Assembly: GCF_014656455.1 (NCBI RefSeq)
Contig: NZ_BNCL01000013.1
Location: forward strand, 37,349-101,348
DNA from: Paracoccus aerius
GTDB taxonomy: Bacteria; Pseudomonadota; Alphaproteobacteria; Rhodobacterales; Rhodobacteraceae
Direction: 5' to 3'
DNA length: 64,000 bases
Each line of letters starts with the position of its first letter. Within the stretch, counting starts at the first letter, position 1. Both the position numbers and the translations under genes were made by a program. Below, one piece after another: positions 62,360 to 64,000 of this stretch. Below the pieces are notes generated by a model. It searched no databases, was not told where the DNA came from, and worked only from the letters and a program-made list of their open reading frames with translations.

Positions 62360-63828
62360 CGGCGATCAACGACCTGCTTGCCTTCCAGCGCCAGACCGAA
62401 GCGCTGTCCTCGGTCGCCGAACGCCTTGGCTGGGACCAGGAAACCGTGATGCCGCGCGGCGCGGTCGAGCAGCGGGCCGAGGAGATGGCCGCGATGGAAT
62501 CCGTGCTGCACGAACGCCGCACCGATCCCCGCATCGGCGAATGGCTGGACCTGGCCGAACCCCGGACCGAGGCCGAGGCGCGGTCGGTCGAACTGATCGC
62601 GCGCGATTTCAGCCGCGCGAACCGCATCCCCGCCAAGCTGGCGCAGGAACTGGCGCGGCTGACATCCTTGTCCCAGGGCATCTGGGCCGAAGCACGCGCC
62701 AAGGACGCGCCCGAGGATTTCCTGCCCACGCTGGATCAGGTCCTGGTCCTGAAGCGGGACGAGGCCGCGGCCCTGGCCGATGGCGGCGATCCCTATGACG
62801 CGCTCTTGGACGATTACGAACAGGGGATGACGGGGGCCGAGATCGCGGCCTTGTTCGATTCCATGCGCCCGCGCCTTGTCGCCCTGCGCGAGGAAGTGCT
62901 GGGGGCCGCTTTCCAGCCCAAGCCGCTTTCCGGCCATTTCCCGCAGGAAACCCAGATCCGGCTGGCCCGCATCTGCGCCACCGCCTTCGGGTATGACTGG
63001 ACGCGCGGGCGGATGGACATCGCGGTCCATCCCTTCAGCAGCGGCCGGTGGCAGGACAGCCGCATCACGACGCGCGTCGTGGAAACCGACCCCTTCAACT
63101 GCATCTATTCCACCATCCACGAGGTCGGCCATTCCAGCTATGAACTGGGCATCGACCCGGATTACGCCTTCACGCCCTTGGGGCGGGGCGTGTCGATGGG
63201 CGTCCACGAAAGCCAGAGCCGCATCTACGAAAACCAGATGGGCCGGGGCCGGGCCTTTACCGGCTGGCTGTTTGGCCGCATGTCGGACGCCTTCGACGGG
63301 CTGAACATCACCGACGCGGATGCCTTCTATGCCACCGTGAACCGCGTCACCCCTGGCTTCATCCGCACCGAGGCGGACGAGGTTCAGTACAACCTGCACA
63401 TCATGATGCGCTTCGATCTTGAACGCGACCTGATCGCGGGTCGGCTGTCCTCCGACGATCTGGTCGAGGCCTGGAACGACCGCTTCCTGCGCGACTTCGG
63501 CGTGGTGGTTGACCGCCCGGCGAATGGCGTCTTGCAGGACGTGCATTGGGCGGTGGGGCTGTTCGGTTATTTCCCCACCTATGCCCTGGGCAACGTCTTC
63601 GCGGGCTGCCTGAACCAGGCGATGCGCGATGCCGTGCCCGACCTGGACGCCTCGCTGGCCGGGGGCGACGCCGCGCCCGCCGTGGAATGGCTGCGCGAGA
63701 ACGTGCAGCGTCATGGCGGGTTGAAGCGCCCGCGCGCGCTGATCGAGGAGGCGACGGGCGCCGACGTCTCGCCCGAGCCGCTGCTGTCCTATCTGGAGGC
63801 GAAGTTCGGCCAAATCTACGGGCTGTAA
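62356..63828 (+). CDS. M32 carboxypeptidase (Taq family)
   Basis: A 490-residue zinc carboxypeptidase. The metal site is HEVGHSSYELG (HEXGH), and the family blocks HESQSRIYENQMGR and RTEADEVQYNLHIMMRFDLE follow. Its N-terminal part is helical. It is coupled to ctaA. Confidence 0.92.
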   Translation: MTAINDLLAFQRQTEALSSVAERLGWDQETVMPRGAVEQRAEEMAAMESVLHERRTDPRIGEWLDLAEPRTEAEARSVELIARDFSRANRIPAKLAQELARLTSLSQGIWAEARAKDAPEDFLPTLDQVLVLKRDEAAALADGGDPYDALLDDYEQGMTGAEIAALFDSMRPRLVALREEVLGAAFQPKPLSGHFPQETQIRLARICATAFGYDWTRGRMDIAVHPFSSGRWQDSRITTRVVETDPFNCIYSTIHEVGHSSYELGIDPDYAFTPLGRGVSMGVHESQSRIYENQMGRGRAFTGWLFGRMSDAFDGLNITDADAFYATVNRVTPGFIRTEADEVQYNLHIMMRFDLERDLIAGRLSSDDLVEAWNDRFLRDFGVVVDRPANGVLQDVHWAVGLFGYFPTYALGNVFAGCLNQAMRDAVPDLDASLAGGDAAPAVEWLRENVQRHGGLKRPRALIEEATGADVSPEPLLSYLEAKFGQIYGL

Positions 63829-63835
63829 CGGAAAC

Positions 63836-63859
63836 GGCCGGGCGATCTGCCCGGCCTTT
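63836..63859 (+). terminator. Terminator after the M32 carboxypeptidase
   Basis: An 8-bp GC stem (GGCCGGGC with GCCCGGCC), 5-base loop and TTT, in the gap between convergent genes. Confidence 0.8.
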
Positions 63860-63862
63860 CGC

Positions 63863-64000
63863 TTACCTGTTGGGCCACAAGGGCGCGTGGCGGTTCACGT
63901 CCTTGTAGAGCAGGTATCGGAACGGCCCCGGCCCGCCCGCATAGCAGGCCTGCGGGCAGAAGGCGCGCAGCCACATGTAGTCGCCGGGCCCCACCTCGAC
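63863..64000 (-). CDS. (S)-ureidoglycine aminohydrolase, C-terminal part
   Basis: The last 45 residues of a minus-strand gene cut by the window edge, ending at the TAA complement of 63863-63865. The stretch GDYMWLRAFCPQACYAGG, followed by FRYLLYKDVNRH, is typical of the cupin ureidoglycine aminohydrolase of allantoin/purine breakdown. The rest of the gene lies beyond 64000. Confidence 0.8.
   Translation of the reverse strand, partial: VEVGPGDYMWLRAFCPQACYAGGPGPFRYLLYKDVNRHAPLWPNR

Noticed and set aside
1..64000. CRISPR arrays, insertion sequences and replication origins.
   Set aside because: No regularly spaced repeats, transposase genes or DnaA-box clusters were recognised.

Overview
The window reads as chromosomal DNA of a high-GC alphaproteobacterium of the Rhodobacterales, most likely Paracoccus or a close relative. 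The reasons are the split b/b' F0 ATP synthase genes, a complete RcGTA-type gene transfer agent cluster, DUF1489, a VPLPA-CTERM sorting tail and a zapA pair resembling Caulobacter zauP-zapA. Genes are packed tightly and many neighbours overlap by ATGA or TGATG. No integrase, transposase, insertion sequence or CRISPR array was seen. The species call is inference.

Layout. 1-7463: an exported hydrolase, a small membrane protein, an ABC-F ATPase, a MipA/OmpV outer-membrane protein, tRNA-Gly(CCC), DUF1489, trigger factor and a small secreted protein. 7464-16950, minus strand: one selenocysteine/formate dehydrogenase operon, fdoG(Sec)-fdoH-fdoI-fdhE-selA-selB-selC plus a small unknown gene. The alpha subunit has an in-frame UGA at 16351-16353, and the genes to make and insert selenocysteine follow on the same strand; the selB reading frame runs through the tRNA-Sec gene. 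17171-19882: a lipoprotein, tRNA-Leu(TAG) and an arsR-psuK-psuG pseudouridine catabolism operon. 20031-22827: the F0 ATP synthase operon atpI-B-E-F'-F between a strong promoter and a bidirectional terminator. 22845-28548: an OmpA-like lipoprotein, nth with a PfkB kinase, fabF-mltG, and a coiled-coil protein of unknown role.

28560-43544: the gene transfer agent cluster, from small terminase to tail tip, with an upstream promoter, four TGTTGC repeats, a terminator-like hairpin in the leader, a terminator between the terminase and portal genes, and a large inverted repeat after the capsid gene. These are candidate control points for particle production.

43611-64000: housekeeping genes. They are cysE, pyrD, DUF952, a 5'-nucleotidase, a Hint-domain protein, hisB-hisH, a zauP-like gene with zapA, an esterase, an MFS exporter behind a doubled operator, DUF599, an Hsp20 behind a heat-shock-type promoter, modABC behind a Mo-box, tRNA-Ile2(CAT), purM-purN, a ThiE-like protein, a TrmJ-like methyltransferase, ctaA, an M32 carboxypeptidase, and the 3' end of a ureidoglycine aminohydrolase gene cut by the window edge. 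ModABC may supply molybdate for the molybdopterin formate dehydrogenase in the same window.
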